A stretch of DNA of 18,967 nucleotides from Parachlorella kessleri (taxonomy: Eukaryota; Chlorophyta; Trebouxiophyceae; Chlorellales; Chlorellaceae). Below the pieces are notes generated by a model. That model saw only the letters and a program-made list of their open reading frames with translations, ran no database searches and had not been told where the DNA came from. Shown piece after piece: positions 10,701-18,967 of this stretch. Made by a program: the position numbers and the translations under genes. Position 1 is the stretch's first letter. Each line of letters begins with the position of its first letter. The stretch spans positions 1-18,967 of the forward strand of contig BBXU01000654.1 in NCBI GenBank assembly GCA_001598975.1, given 5' to 3'.

Positions 10701-11567
10701 GCTAAAAGTTTACAATCTCTGTGCTACTGCTGGTCGCAATGGACAGTGTAACCCTCAGGCGTGTTATGCCCAGCACCCAAAGTTGCCGGCCGTACCACAT
10801 GCTGTTCTGCATCATACCAGGCCCACCTCTATGAGCCTGTCCCTGCGGTCCACCTCCGCATCATGCTCTCTGGCCAGAGCAGACGCCTCATTGCGCAGCT
10901 CGTCTAGCTTGGCAGCGCGCATTCGCTGTATCCACTCGGCGCGCACCCGAGGCGCGTTGGCAGCGGTCATCGTCTCCTCCCGCAGGCGCTGCTCCTTCAG
11001 CCTGAAGATACAGGGGCCGCATAGGGTATTAGCATGGGTGGCAGGTAGTGCGAACAGGGAGTGAGAGTTGAGCTGTACGATCAGGACTGGATGCAGAATG
11101 CGCCTGAGTCGTGTCTGAGTTCTGAGCCAGGGTAGCTAGGGTATGCTTGCTTGCGAAGGCTGGGCAGGTATAGGGAAGAGGGGCACAGACAGGTGCTGGA
11201 CGAGTAGCACTTGTGATATTTCTCTGTCTAGTGGCTGGAGCGGCGGCTGGAGCAGTTCAAGCTATGGCCGAGCCAAAGCTTGCTGGGGTCCAAGGCCAAG
11301 GCTACAGGCTCGGTATGCCTCCTCAGTGAGGTCACCTGACCCTCGCCAGCTCCAAGCGTGACTGCTCTGCCTCCTTTGCTGCCAAAGCCTCCATCTCTAA
11401 CCGTGCCTTCTTTTTCTCAGGGCTTTCCTTCTGCACGCATACCCAGCCTTTCTGTTGCCATACCCCACACAGAGTGATCGGCGTTCCTTGCAGGGTCCAC
11501 TCTCCAAAGCACCATACCCAACTTTGCTTGCCTTTTTCTTGCCCTTTGTTCCCTTCTTCGGAGGCAT
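7780..11567 (-). CDS. DRC2: Dynein regulatory complex subunit 2 (DRC2/CCDC65/FAP250), 12 exons
   Basis: Exons on the minus strand: 11567-11523, 11430-11336, 11001-10827, 10606-10514, 10363-10293, 10120-10024, 9867-9736, 9394-9281, 9105-8927, 8689-8251, 8145-8035 and 7917-7780; about 562 aa (human CCDC65 about 484). Phases agree at every junction. DRC2 pairs with DRC1 as the coiled-coil scaffold of the axonemal nexin-dynein regulatory complex, which links outer doublets and controls dynein. The protein is nearly all coiled coil. Gap-free stretches match human CCDC65: DEVKGKYTEEYNVLKLALEQ (exon 7) against DDLKNKNLEEKHFLRLHLEN; AYTVVTKANEVAYKDLSKTD at the start of exon 8; RIFKAAELCRKLE in exon 10; and FLQRLNKV running into exon 11, ENAGLRAVLDKVEDG. 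Odd points: the intron 1 donor is a weak gttggg, and exon 10 carries about 70 extra low-complexity residues, which may hide a missed intron. Exon 12 is supported only by phase and an open frame; otherwise the protein ends VTQVGAC just after exon 11. Confidence 0.88.
11027..11130 (+). repeat. Dispersed repeat, copy A
   Basis: Lies in DRC2 intron 2, antisense to the gene. It starts TATTAGCATGGGTGGCAGGT and ends TCTGAGCCAG. Over its first 80 nt I count only about five differences from the inverted copy D at 15841-15920, which suggests recent spread. Confidence 0.88.
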
Positions 11568-11943
11568 TGCAGGTGGCGCAATCCAAGGCTGGTGGGCCTG
11601 CTGGCCACGATTCGGCGACTGGGCGCTGTGCGGGAGTTATACAAGAGAGAGTGCGCACGATTGATATGCAGACGTGTAAGCAAGTTGGGGGCTAAGTGCG
11701 TTGTGAGCGAGGATGGACACAACTTAATCCATCACCAGATGGGACACAGCCAGTGCACGACAATTTGCCGGACAGCTCCTTGGTATCAAACTATTGTCTA
11801 AATCGCTTGTTCTCAATCGAAACAGGTCTGCAATAGTCAAAGCGGGAAACGCGCGGGGAAATGGAGCATTTGTTGCCGGCTGCCTGCAGGTGAGGCCCTC
11901 TTTGCAGTGTAGGTCACCCAGTCAGTCAACCTCCGCCGCAAAC
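11568..11943. promoter_or_regulatory. Divergent promoter region, DRC2 / RPS19
   Basis: These 376 bp separate the start codons of a ciliary gene and a cytosolic ribosomal protein gene transcribed head to head. No clear TATA box is visible for either. Nothing else in the stretch looks coding. Any shared control is inference from spacing only. Confidence 0.4.
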
Positions 11944-13425
11944 ATGGCTGAGGAGACTGCAGTGCACGGACCCAAGGTGTGCGCCATGCAGCTTGCTGGC
12001 CTTCTTTGGCCAGCGGCTGCCCTTTTCTGTGGATGTATGCCTTGACTACGTTTATATCGTTACAGCCGTCAGCTCAGCGGCATGCAGCATCAGTAGGCAG
12101 CCCGGGTCGAGGCGACGCAGCAGCGAGCTGGGCGTATGGAGACTTTATCTTTTGCTGTTTTCTGATAGTCCCACGGACAGTCATGCAGCTTGCAGTTGTG
12201 GGAAACGGCCTGCAGCTGCAGCCATCCTGAGTGCTCGGCTGTATGCAGCAGTTGCAGGCGGTCTGCTGGCTTGGGGTGATTTTCTATGGTTCACTCGGGG
12301 CTGATAGCATGACGTTATATGTATTGACAGGGATGTCATATGTCGTGCTGTCACAGGGGGTGAAGGATGTCCCCGCAGAGGCTTTCATCAAGGCTTTCGC
12401 TGCGGTGAGTCACTGGCAGTCCTTGAATTTGCGTGTCTGCTCTTGTGGTCTTGGAAGCTACAGCTACCTACAACAGTCCCACTCCTTCGTGTCAAGCTGA
12501 GGTCGCTCCCGCTTGTGTTGCTGCAGCACCTTAAGAAGAATGACAAGGTGACCCTCCCTGACTGGGTTGATTTCGCCAAGACCGGCGCTTTCAAGGAGCT
12601 GGCGCCCCTTGACCCTGACTGGTATTACATCCGCGCCGGTGAGGATCTGGCTCTGGGGAGGCTGGCAGGCCATCTTGTATGAGGTTGCGTAAGACCGGGG
12701 CTAATGAGGTATGTGTGGCCAATGTTAGGCCATGCCTGTACGAAGGAGGGGGTTATGAATAGCTGTTGGAGCGAAGAAGGAGCGATATGCACTTTGAGGG
12801 CTGGATGCAAGGTATGCCTTGCGGTTCTGCTGTGCATAGGTTGAGTGGGTGAGTTTGGGCATTGTATGTCCCATTTGGCGGCCTGGGTGGTCACCAGCAG
12901 CTAGCTGTTGTGTTTGGCTGAAAGTGCGGTACTGTACCCTTGCAGCCGCCATTGCCCGCCGCGTGTACATGCGCCAGGGCCTGGGCGTGGGCGCCTTCCG
13001 CCGCATCTTCGGCGGCCGCTCCAACAAGAAGGGCTCAGTCACCCCTGGTAAGCAAGCGCCCTTGCAGGTGTCCTCGTGTTGCGTGTGGTGATCATGTGGG
13101 CATGCAGCAGTTGCGCTTTTGATCGGGCTTGTGGCAGGCGGTGGCCTAGCGTGCCTTGAGGTTGTGATTACGGTCTCATGCTTAGCCCCGGACGCTGAGG
13201 CCTGCCTGAGCCGACAGTGTGCTGGTCGCCCGTGCTTGGCCCGCAGAGCACTTTGCCAAGGCAGCTGGCGGCGTGATCCGCCACGCCCTGCACAACCTGG
13301 AGTCCCTGGGGCTCGTCGAGAAGAATCCGGGCGCCAAGGGCGGCCGCCGCATCACCGCCGAGGGCCAGCGCCAAATGGACCTTGTGGCTGGCAGCGTGAC
13401 TGTTGCCAGGTTCCACTACCTGTGA
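11944..13425 (+). CDS. RPS19: Cytosolic small-subunit ribosomal protein eS19 (RPS19), 5 exons
   Basis: Exons 11944-11976, 12357-12404, 12527-12638, 12946-13047 and 13247-13425 encode 157 aa; phases 0,0,1,1. eS19 sits in the head of the 40S subunit and is needed for maturation of the 3' end of 18S rRNA. Typical segments in order: [20 protein letters not shown] (residues 13-32), [76 protein letters not shown], and [20 protein letters not shown]. The start in [11 protein letters not shown] has a good context (aacATGGCT). The C-terminus adds TVARFHYL after the conserved AGxV, in place of the basic tail of animals. Intron 1 (380 nt) follows only 11 codons, a common place for a regulatory first intron in ribosomal protein genes. 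Divergent from DRC2, convergent with mL45. Confidence 0.97.
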
Positions 13426-13569
13426 GCGCAGCGGAGTACGGCAGGCAGCCTGTTGCAGCGCGGCGCAGTGGGAGCAAGTGCAGCAAAGCGTGCCGCATTG
13501 AGGGACGGCCGTAGGAGTAGCGTGGCGCTCGCAGTGCGCGGCGCCGGCACCGTCTCACTGTCACTTGCG

Positions 13570-13574
13570 TGTAA
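13570..13574 (+). terminator. Putative poly(A) signal TGTAA of RPS19
   Basis: TGTAA lies 145 nt past the RPS19 stop codon. TGTAA is the usual poly(A) signal in chlorophyte nuclear genes, replacing AATAAA. A five-base match is weak on its own; the distance is plausible. Confidence 0.4.
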
Positions 13575-13970
13575 CTAGAACACACCCGCCGCTGGTTGAC
13601 ACCGGACCAGGGCGCCCGGGGCTGCCCAGCCAGCCAGACGGGCCAGTGCACCCATGCTGCATGTCACTGCATGCAATCTTATTAGCCCGCTTGCGGCTGA
13701 TAGCAGCTGATAAGGCAATAACATACTGCATTCAGGAGCTACTTCTTAGCTGAACTGTATGATGGCAGATGTGTTAAGGCCGTGCGCAGCAGCACTGCTA
13801 GCCTGAATGTGGGGATTTCTGCACGAGAAGTTTATGCAGGCCGTGAGACTCCAAGCTTCAGCCCATCCAGATGGCTACCCTGCTGTGTCAGTTGCTCTTG
13901 CTATCTGTACACAATGCTTGCCGCGCGCCTGGAAGTCCCCCAATGCACACGCGAGGTGAAAGGTAGGGTC

Positions 13971-14024
13971 AACCTTCCAGGATTCAACCTTCCAGGGTTA
14001 CAACCTTCCAGGGAAGTTCCAGGG
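13971..14024. repeat. Short tandem array of AACCTTCCAG units
   Basis: The 10-mer AACCTTCCAG occurs at 13971, 13986 and 14002, spaced 15-16 bp apart, followed by a degenerate AAGTTCCAGG at 14014. The array is intergenic, with no visible coding or promoter role. Confidence 0.7.
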
Positions 14025-14110
14025 TGCTCAACATGCCAGCTGGACGGAGCAGTGAAGTTGCCAGTGTGCAGAGCGTCGCCTGGCAAGGCCATATTAAAAG
14101 GTTGAAATCA

Positions 14111-14207
14111 GAAATCAGGCAAGACTCAGGCTCATTCTGCATTCAACCCTGTCAGCCCAGTATCCCAATACCTCATCACTGCTCGCATTCCCTGCCACCC
14201 TCAATAA
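14111..14207 (-). repeat. Dispersed repeat, copy E (diverged, inverted)
   Basis: Read on the minus strand it has the family layout: GGGTGGCAGG near the start, then TGACAGGG, TGCAGAATGAGCCTGAGTCT and TGCCTGAT. The middle differs from the other copies. It is intergenic, between RPS19 and mL45. Confidence 0.75.
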
Positions 14208-14599
14208 ATGAAAGGTATCTTAACACGACGTGGCTTGTGGGCACAGCATGTGGGCATTCACGAGATGTCATCAGCATGCCTCGCATTCCGCCCGGTCGGG
14301 CAAACTGTTGTTGGATAATTACGTTCAGTCCACTACACACTCATCTAGCACCAGCACTACTGTCGTTACAATGCTGGCACCTTGACTCCCTTGCTGCTCT
14401 TGCAACGACACCACCCGGGGTTGGTGAGCCAGCTCGGCCTCCTTGCTCGCAACTGCTACCCATGAGTTTCCAAGCATTGGTTGCCAACCACCGCTGAATG
14501 CCTTCTTCACGATCGGAGGCAATTGCAGGCTCAATGAAGCAATGTGTGATTAGAGCATGGGAATACCTGCCATCATTAACAGATTAGGGTGGTAGGTGA

Positions 14600-14760
14600 G
14601 GACCCCCTAGAAGGGGTCCCACATACAATGCGGTCAAAAAAGGTGGGAAACCATGCTAAAAAGATATTTTGTTTGAGAGTCCAAACCTGACTCTCAACAT
14701 TGCAAGATATCAAGCCAATGGTGAGCGTCTGCAGCATGTGCTCCTAACTGTTGCGCCACC
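14600..14760 (-). other. Hairpin-rich element, possible degenerate Pol III/SINE-like sequence
   Basis: Two perfect inverted repeats lie close together. GGACCCC (14600-14606) pairs with GGGGTCC (14613-14619) around a 6-nt loop. TTGAGAGTC (14673-14681) pairs with GACTCTCAA (14689-14697) around a 7-nt loop. On the minus strand, upstream of the second hairpin, about 14730-14756 reads GTGGCGCAACAGTTAGGAGC, close to a tRNA D-arm/A-box. A T-run near 14660 could end a Pol III transcript. There is no canonical B box (GGTTCGA), and the anticodon arm does not pair, so it is not a functional tRNA. Element type is unknown. Confidence 0.35.
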
Positions 14761-14878
14761 GCCACGTGGTAAGGCGTTAGAGGCGCACCTGCTGCATGAG
14801 CTGTAGGCACAGCTGCTGGTGCCATCATACACTGGCTTTTAGGCCCAGCTGGCACCTACTGGCCTCGACTTGCTGCTG

Positions 14879-17757
14879 TCAGGCAGCCAGGCTCTTAGGC
14901 TGCGGGACGGCGAGCCGCGCCGCAAGCCGCCACCTGTTGGATGTCTGCTTGCGTAGCGGGTGCTCAAACACCCAGTGGTCCACCACTGCAAGCACCACCC
15001 ATTAACCAGCAGACGGAAAGTGGGTAGTGCCCTGGAACACGCCAGACACAAACCCTCAAGAGTCCACCACATGCATGTGGGCGCTCGGACAGGCACTTGA
15101 ACCACCCACGTCAACTCTAGGCTCATCACCTGCAGGCCCCGCCAACGGCAGCCCACCTGCAGACCCACCTACCTGCCACCTCCTTCTCGAGGTCTCCCGC
15201 CACCAGCCGCCCTCGGCGGTCGTACGCCGCAAAGCGCTGCTTGCTGGGGAACTTGACCGTCAGCTGCACAAACCCTGTGCTGTCGTCCTGCAACCCAGGG
15301 GAGACAGCCAGCAGAGAAGGCTGAGACTACCACCATCAGCTCGGGCGGGTTGGGCGTAGCATGGTTGGAGTCGATAGGCTCTTTCCTCGTCTTCTCCTTC
15401 TCACCCGGCTTGAAGCACTTGCTCACACAGGTTAGGTGGAGCACGAACCCAGGGTTGGAGTCTCCAAGTCCCCAAGCCCGGTGCCACCGCCGCCCTTGCT
15501 GCGACAGAACTGTGGCAGCATGTGCCGAACCCAACCAAGGCAATCTGGCTGGGTAAAGAGCCCCGCCAGCTGCTTCCAACATCACCCACCATCACCCACC
15601 TTGGGGTCCAGCGCGATGACTCGCCCCTGCACCACCTGGCACTCCTTGATGGTGGGCACGTGGCTCATGCCCCACTCCACACGAGCCCAGCCGCCGTCCT
15701 CCCGCTGCTTGAGCTGCCGCTTCATGTCGCTGAACACGGTGGGGGTGACCAGCTGCACAGCGGACAAAAAGAGGGGGTGCTGGGAATGACACAGACATGA
15801 GCACAGGGCACAGGCCTTGGCAAAGGACGCAAACACGATTAAGGCGCACTCTGCATCCCGTCCTGTACGTACAGCTCAACTCTCACACCCTGTTCGCACT
15901 ACCTGCCACCCATGCTAATAGTTAAAGGGCACAGACATTTAGCAGAGGGCCCCCATTGGGCCACCCAAGGGACAACAGGAGAACTGCGCATTGAGTAGCA
16001 CAACGATACAAGAATGACTTGAGAAATATGGACAGGGGTGCCCCGACAAGCAAGCAGTGTGCAAAAGTGCCACAACAGGGGCCACCCAACCTGTCCAGGT
16101 CGCTGGTCCAGAACTAAAGAGAGAGAGAGCAGTCTCTTCTAATCGACCACCATGCGCGGGGGACAGAAGGCAAAATCTAGGGAAACCATGGCCTGCCAGC
16201 ATGCCGGACCGGGCGCTACTCACGTGCCGCAGCTCTGTCCGGTCCCCCTCCGCCAGCTGCTTGTTGATCTTCTGGTACAGGTCAAGGACCTGCGCTCGTA
16301 GCAGTGCCACAACAAAAGAAACAGCGTATTGGCCTGTTGAAGGACGTCCTGTCCACCTCACTTGCTGATACCCAAGGCTGCCGGATGGTGCCAGTGTACG
16401 CAATGATGAGGATGTTATCCAGTTGGCATCCTGTCTCGCCTGCCTGCCAGCCTCACACGCCGCACCGACCCTCAATTTTTCCGGCAAGGCGTGCAACAAA
16501 GCTTGTCATTACGGACTTACTAGCCTACCTTCAGCACGTCAACTGCCCCCCCTCGCCCCACCCCCTCGACACCACCACACCGCTATGATGCAGGAAAGCA
16601 CCCGCGCACCTCCTCCTTGAAGGCCGGAAGCGTCCACTGGGGGATGTTTCGCTTGCACTTAGCTATTGTGAACACCGACTTGATGCTGCCGTGCAGCCGC
16701 CGAAGCCGTTCCTTCCAGCCGCCAAGCGTAAACCAGGCAGACAGCGGCAGCTTGGGCGGCTCACCCTGCGCCAAGCCAGTACCCCTCTGAAGGCGGGAGA
16801 CGGACTGTGCTGGCTAAGGATTTGGACGGGTGCATTTGAGAAACTGCTCACCAGGCCGGCGTTGTAAGCCTTTTCTCCAGGACTGCATGCCATGACTAGA
16901 AAAGCAGCAGCACTGCCACTGCAGCTGGTCATATATGAACACCAGGCGGTAGCCCGGCTCAAATCAACCAAGGCTGGCAAAACCTTCGCTGAAGCGGGCT
17001 CTTCCTACCCACCATAGCAGCAGCAGCAGCAATGCACTTCCACTAAGCTCTGCCCAAGGTGACAAGCCGCCTTCCGGCAGAATGAGGCCCGCCCTCTCCA
17101 CTGAGTAACCATGCAGTGAGCTCAGTGCCGCCCACCAGGCAAGACGACTTTTCGATCAAGCCTTACAGCCAACCTTGTAGGGCTCCGCTAAAAGGTTGGA
17201 GGACACCATGGTTGCTCGTATGCTGACAGGGCGCTGCATGACCGAGGGCATGGTGTACGCCCCCTTGGGCCCAGCCGGCTGCGCATAATGCCTGCGGGGA
17301 GGGCTCTTCAAGAGGTATTGCGGTGAAGCTAGTATGTGAGCGAACCAGTTGGCGGCTCGGAGAGGACCAACGCCCACAGGATGCAAGCACTTGGTTAGCA
17401 AGGGCTGGCAAGGGGCATTTGGAGAGAACGGACGATTGCACTGCAACGGGCTGTCATAGCCCATCCTCAAGTCTCTAGAACCTACCGCTGCTGCTGCTGC
17501 TGCTGCAAGAGCTGCGCTGCCGGAGCCTTTGAAAGTAGCCTCAGCAGAGGAGCCTGCAGCTCCGCCTGTGCTGCTGTAGCTGCTTGCTGTAGTAGCACGC
17601 CTTTAAGGCCCTGCAGACTTCTCAAGTGGATTAACGCCACAGTGTACACAGCCTTGAGGGTGCTTTCACATGGAATGCACTAGCACAACCACACCTGGCT
17701 AGCTGCTGCAGTCCCATCCAAACGTATCAACGCGTTTAGCGCGGCCCTTCGTAGCAT
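14879..17757 (-). CDS. MRPL45: Mitochondrial large-subunit ribosomal protein mL45 (Tim44/Mba1-like), 9 exons
   Basis: Exons on the minus strand: 17757-17695, 17610-17486, 17291-17167, 16895-16852, 16786-16610, 16289-16224, 15752-15600, 15287-15173 and 14985-14879; 324 aa (human 306). All phases agree. mL45 lies at the mitoribosome exit tunnel and helps hold the ribosome at the inner membrane; it shares the Tim44 C-terminal fold. The N-terminus MLRRAALNALIRLDG is a classic arginine-rich amphipathic presequence. It is followed by an Ala/Leu/Gln-rich stretch ending in QLLQQQQQQR, encoded by a CAG run. The family domain shows ELRHLVTPTVFSDMKRQL (human LHTLVTEHCFPDM), then GFVQLTVKFPSKQRFAAYDR and RRGRLVAG (human IYDRFGRLMYG), then VVDHWVFEHPL and NRWRLAARL (human YVVFEKQL, SWRMHTKI). 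The exon 8 donor is gtaggt at 15172, not the nearer gtggca, because only it keeps the frame into exon 9. The gene is convergent with RPS19. Confidence 0.88.
15841..15920 (-). repeat. Dispersed repeat, copy D (inverted)
   Basis: Lies in mL45 intron 6, in the same orientation as the gene. On the minus strand it begins TATTAGCATGGGTGGCAGGT and is nearly identical to copy A for 80 nt, then stops at GTGCGCCTT. It therefore lacks the final 20-25 nt present in copies A and B. Confidence 0.88.
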
Positions 17758-18408
17758 GACAGCTATATTAAGGGTTATGAAACACTGTCAAGGCAGTAAA
17801 CCCTTCCAAACTGTACGGTTTTGTAAGGCAGATGGGACCCAGCAGGCCAGTGGCGGTGGAAAATGTTAACAACTGGAACACGATTAGTGTGCAACAATTA
17901 GGCCCAGGGTACTTAAGAATCAGGGGAGCCTCGTTATCGAGAGCAAATGTTTTGGCGGGTTGCCTTGGGGCGCTTGAGCTTCCAAGGGAGGCCTCGGTTA
18001 CGTTAGCACGTCTTTCGGTATAGCACAAGTTATAGCAAGTTGATTGCTGACTCTGAGTTGCTAGATGCAAGGCCTGCTGATCAGATGCTGGAGCTTTGTT
18101 GTGTCTCGCCATGAAGGCCTGCAACTCCCGAGCCACTTAAATACTGCTCCGTTTGCCTGTTTTGAACTGGGCAACACACATGTCGCCAAGCTGCTGGCAG
18201 CTGTAGCTACCCCTTGAGCTCACCTAGGGGAGAGGTGAAGCACAGCTTGTTGCGGTGTGGGATCTCGCATGACGTGTTAGTCTGTCGTCAGCTGCTTATT
18301 GCTGATGTTCACTGCAGATATTGCCGTTAACAAGCAGAGTAGTCAGTCCATCAGGCCCACTTGGCCCTGCAGGAAGGGCCAAGGCCAGCACATGCTCTGC
18401 GAGGCCGG
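17758..18408. promoter_or_regulatory. Divergent region, mL45 / DAGL-like gene
   Basis: These 651 bp separate the two start codons. A minus-strand open frame of 122 codons (18136-17768) covers much of it, but it starts at GTG, resembles no family I know and has no homologous spliced partner, so I do not call it. No clear TATA box is seen for either gene. Confidence 0.4.
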
Positions 18409-18967
18409 ATGCCGGCTTTGAAAGTCTTCGGCCGCCGGTGGCATATTGCCTCGGATGACCTACCGCTGCCAGCGGCTGCCCTGTCCTTGTTCCACTTGGT
18501 GTGGGTAAGCGCCACCGAACAGAGCAACAGGCTGAACAAGCCTGCCTATGCCTCGATGCAAGCCCTGGCATTAGTAGGGACAGACATTTGGCGACTGTTG
18601 GGCACAGTCTGGGCCTGGGCCAGATGCTTACCGTATTTCCCAGCGTACACCCATCTGTCGGGTTTTGCTGGGGGTTTACCAGGGGCGGCTCAAGAAACCC
18701 CAGACGCACCACCGTGGCTGTGCCAGAGCCTGCTCCTCCACAACAGATCCCTTGGCTACCACCCTCCCTCCCAGGTGGCCCTGCTCATCGTGTGGTTTGT
18801 AACCATTCACGGCCCCAGCCACTGCCAGGAGGCGTGGGAATACGACTTGGTGGTGGGAGGGCTGCTGGGTACCTTCCTGCTGTCGTTCTGCCTGGAGCTC
18901 TGGATCACCAGGGAGGCCTTGCAAGGTGGGTGGGCTGGCCGGTGTGGAGGGCTTGCAGCAGCGCGGC
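18409..18967 (+). CDS. sn1-specific diacylglycerol lipase-like membrane protein, N-terminal part (cut by window end)
   Basis: Two coding exons are present, 18409-18504 and 18775-18925, joined in phase 0; the second ends in phase 1 at donor gtgggt (18926). They encode 82 residues. The start MPALKVFGRRWHIASDDLPL closely follows the animal DAGL-alpha start MPGIVVFRRRWSVGSDDLVL. The next 51 residues match its first two membrane segments in length without gaps, including a shared Cys in the loop. Predicted helices cover about residues 23-43 and 57-78. DAGLs hydrolyse diacylglycerol at sn-1 to give 2-monoacylglycerol at membranes. The serine-lipase domain lies beyond the window, so activity cannot be judged. 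The match to a short but distinctive N-terminus is good; a related four-helix protein without lipase activity remains possible. Confidence 0.72.
   Translation, partial: MPALKVFGRRWHIASDDLPLPAAALSLFHLVWVSATEQSNRLNKPAYASMQALALVGTDIWRLLGTVWAWARCLPYFPAYTHLSGFAGGLPGAAQETPDAPPWLCQSLLLHNRSLGYHPPSQVALLIVWFVTIHGPSHCQEAWEYDLVVGGLLGTFLLSFCLELWITREALQGGWAGRCGGLAAAR

Larger units (their letters stand above)
13426..14878. other. RPS19/mL45 convergent intergenic region
   Basis: This carries the 3' UTRs of two convergent genes. It holds a putative RPS19 poly(A) signal (13570), a short tandem array (13971-14024), dispersed repeat copy E (14111-14207) and a hairpin-rich element (14600-14760). TTACA at 14366-14370 is a distant candidate for the mL45 poly(A) signal. 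I found no supportable exon here. Confidence 0.5.

Noticed and set aside
1756..15920. The five repeat copies as a CRISPR array
   Set aside because: Copies are kilobases apart, diverged, in both orientations and sit inside eukaryotic introns.
16403..16409. ATGATGA as box C of an intronic C/D snoRNA
   Set aside because: It lies on the strand opposite to mL45, with no box D (CTGA) at suitable distance and no flanking terminal stem. Other RTGATGA matches fall in exons. The introns of RPS19 and eIF5A showed no convincing snoRNA.
16866..16888. mL45 exon 4 starting at the catgcag acceptor (TCCTGGAG...)
   Set aside because: It would not keep phase with exon 5. The ttttctag acceptor at 16896 with donor gtaagg at 17166 makes all phases agree.
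17768..18136. Minus-strand open frame of 122 codons upstream of mL45
   Set aside because: It starts at GTG, has no recognisable domain and lies in a divergent promoter region. An extra mL45 leader exon cannot be excluded, but nothing supports it.
1..18967. Many conserved blocks interrupted by stops, as if these were pseudogenes or frameshifted genes
   Set aside because: Each break coincides with GT-AG borders of matching phase, and the joined exons give family-length proteins. These are ordinary introns.

Overview
This window is nuclear DNA from a eukaryote, most likely a chlorophyte green alga. Every recognisable protein is of eukaryotic type and is split into many short exons. Introns are GT-AG, mostly with gtgagt/gtaagt-like donors and (c)tgcag acceptors. 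Third positions of exon codons are GC-rich, and a TGTAA poly(A)-type signal follows one gene. The genus cannot be fixed from the sequence. A complete gene for a ciliary nexin-dynein regulatory subunit suggests a lineage that makes flagella, or descends recently from one.

Seven genes were reconstructed by joining exons with matching phase and comparing them with remembered family sequences. (1) 18-2149, minus: pirin/YhhW-type bicupin, 6 exons, 279 aa. (2) 2420-4004, plus: kinetochore protein SKA1, 5 exons, 279 aa. (3) 4668-6386, plus: translation factor eIF5A, 166 aa, with its start codon split by an intron. (4) 7780-11567, minus: ciliary DRC2/CCDC65, 12 exons, about 562 aa. (5) 11944-13425, plus: cytosolic ribosomal protein eS19 (RPS19), 5 exons, 157 aa. 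(6) 14879-17757, minus: mitochondrial ribosomal protein mL45, 9 exons, 324 aa. (7) 18409 to the window end, plus: the first two coding exons of a diacylglycerol-lipase-like membrane protein, cut by the window edge. No gene looks broken. Six of the seven are complete.

The layout alternates. Pirin/SKA1, DRC2/RPS19 and mL45/DAGL-like are head-to-head pairs with 270, 376 and 651 bp between start codons. eIF5A/DRC2 and RPS19/mL45 are tail-to-tail with more than 1.3 kb between. The genes do not form one pathway: the set covers translation, mitochondrial translation, mitosis, cilia and lipid signalling.

The main non-genic structure is a dispersed repeat of about 80-105 bp, present five times, always in introns or intergenic DNA and in both orientations. 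The RPS19-mL45 gap also holds two strong adjacent hairpins beside a weak Pol III A-box-like sequence, and a short CTTCCAG-type tandem array. I found no bacterial-style defence system, CRISPR array, provirus or canonical tRNA. The less ordinary signals are the intron-split AUG of eIF5A, the repeat family, the G-quadruplex tract at a pirin 5' splice site, and the DAGL-like and DRC2 genes.
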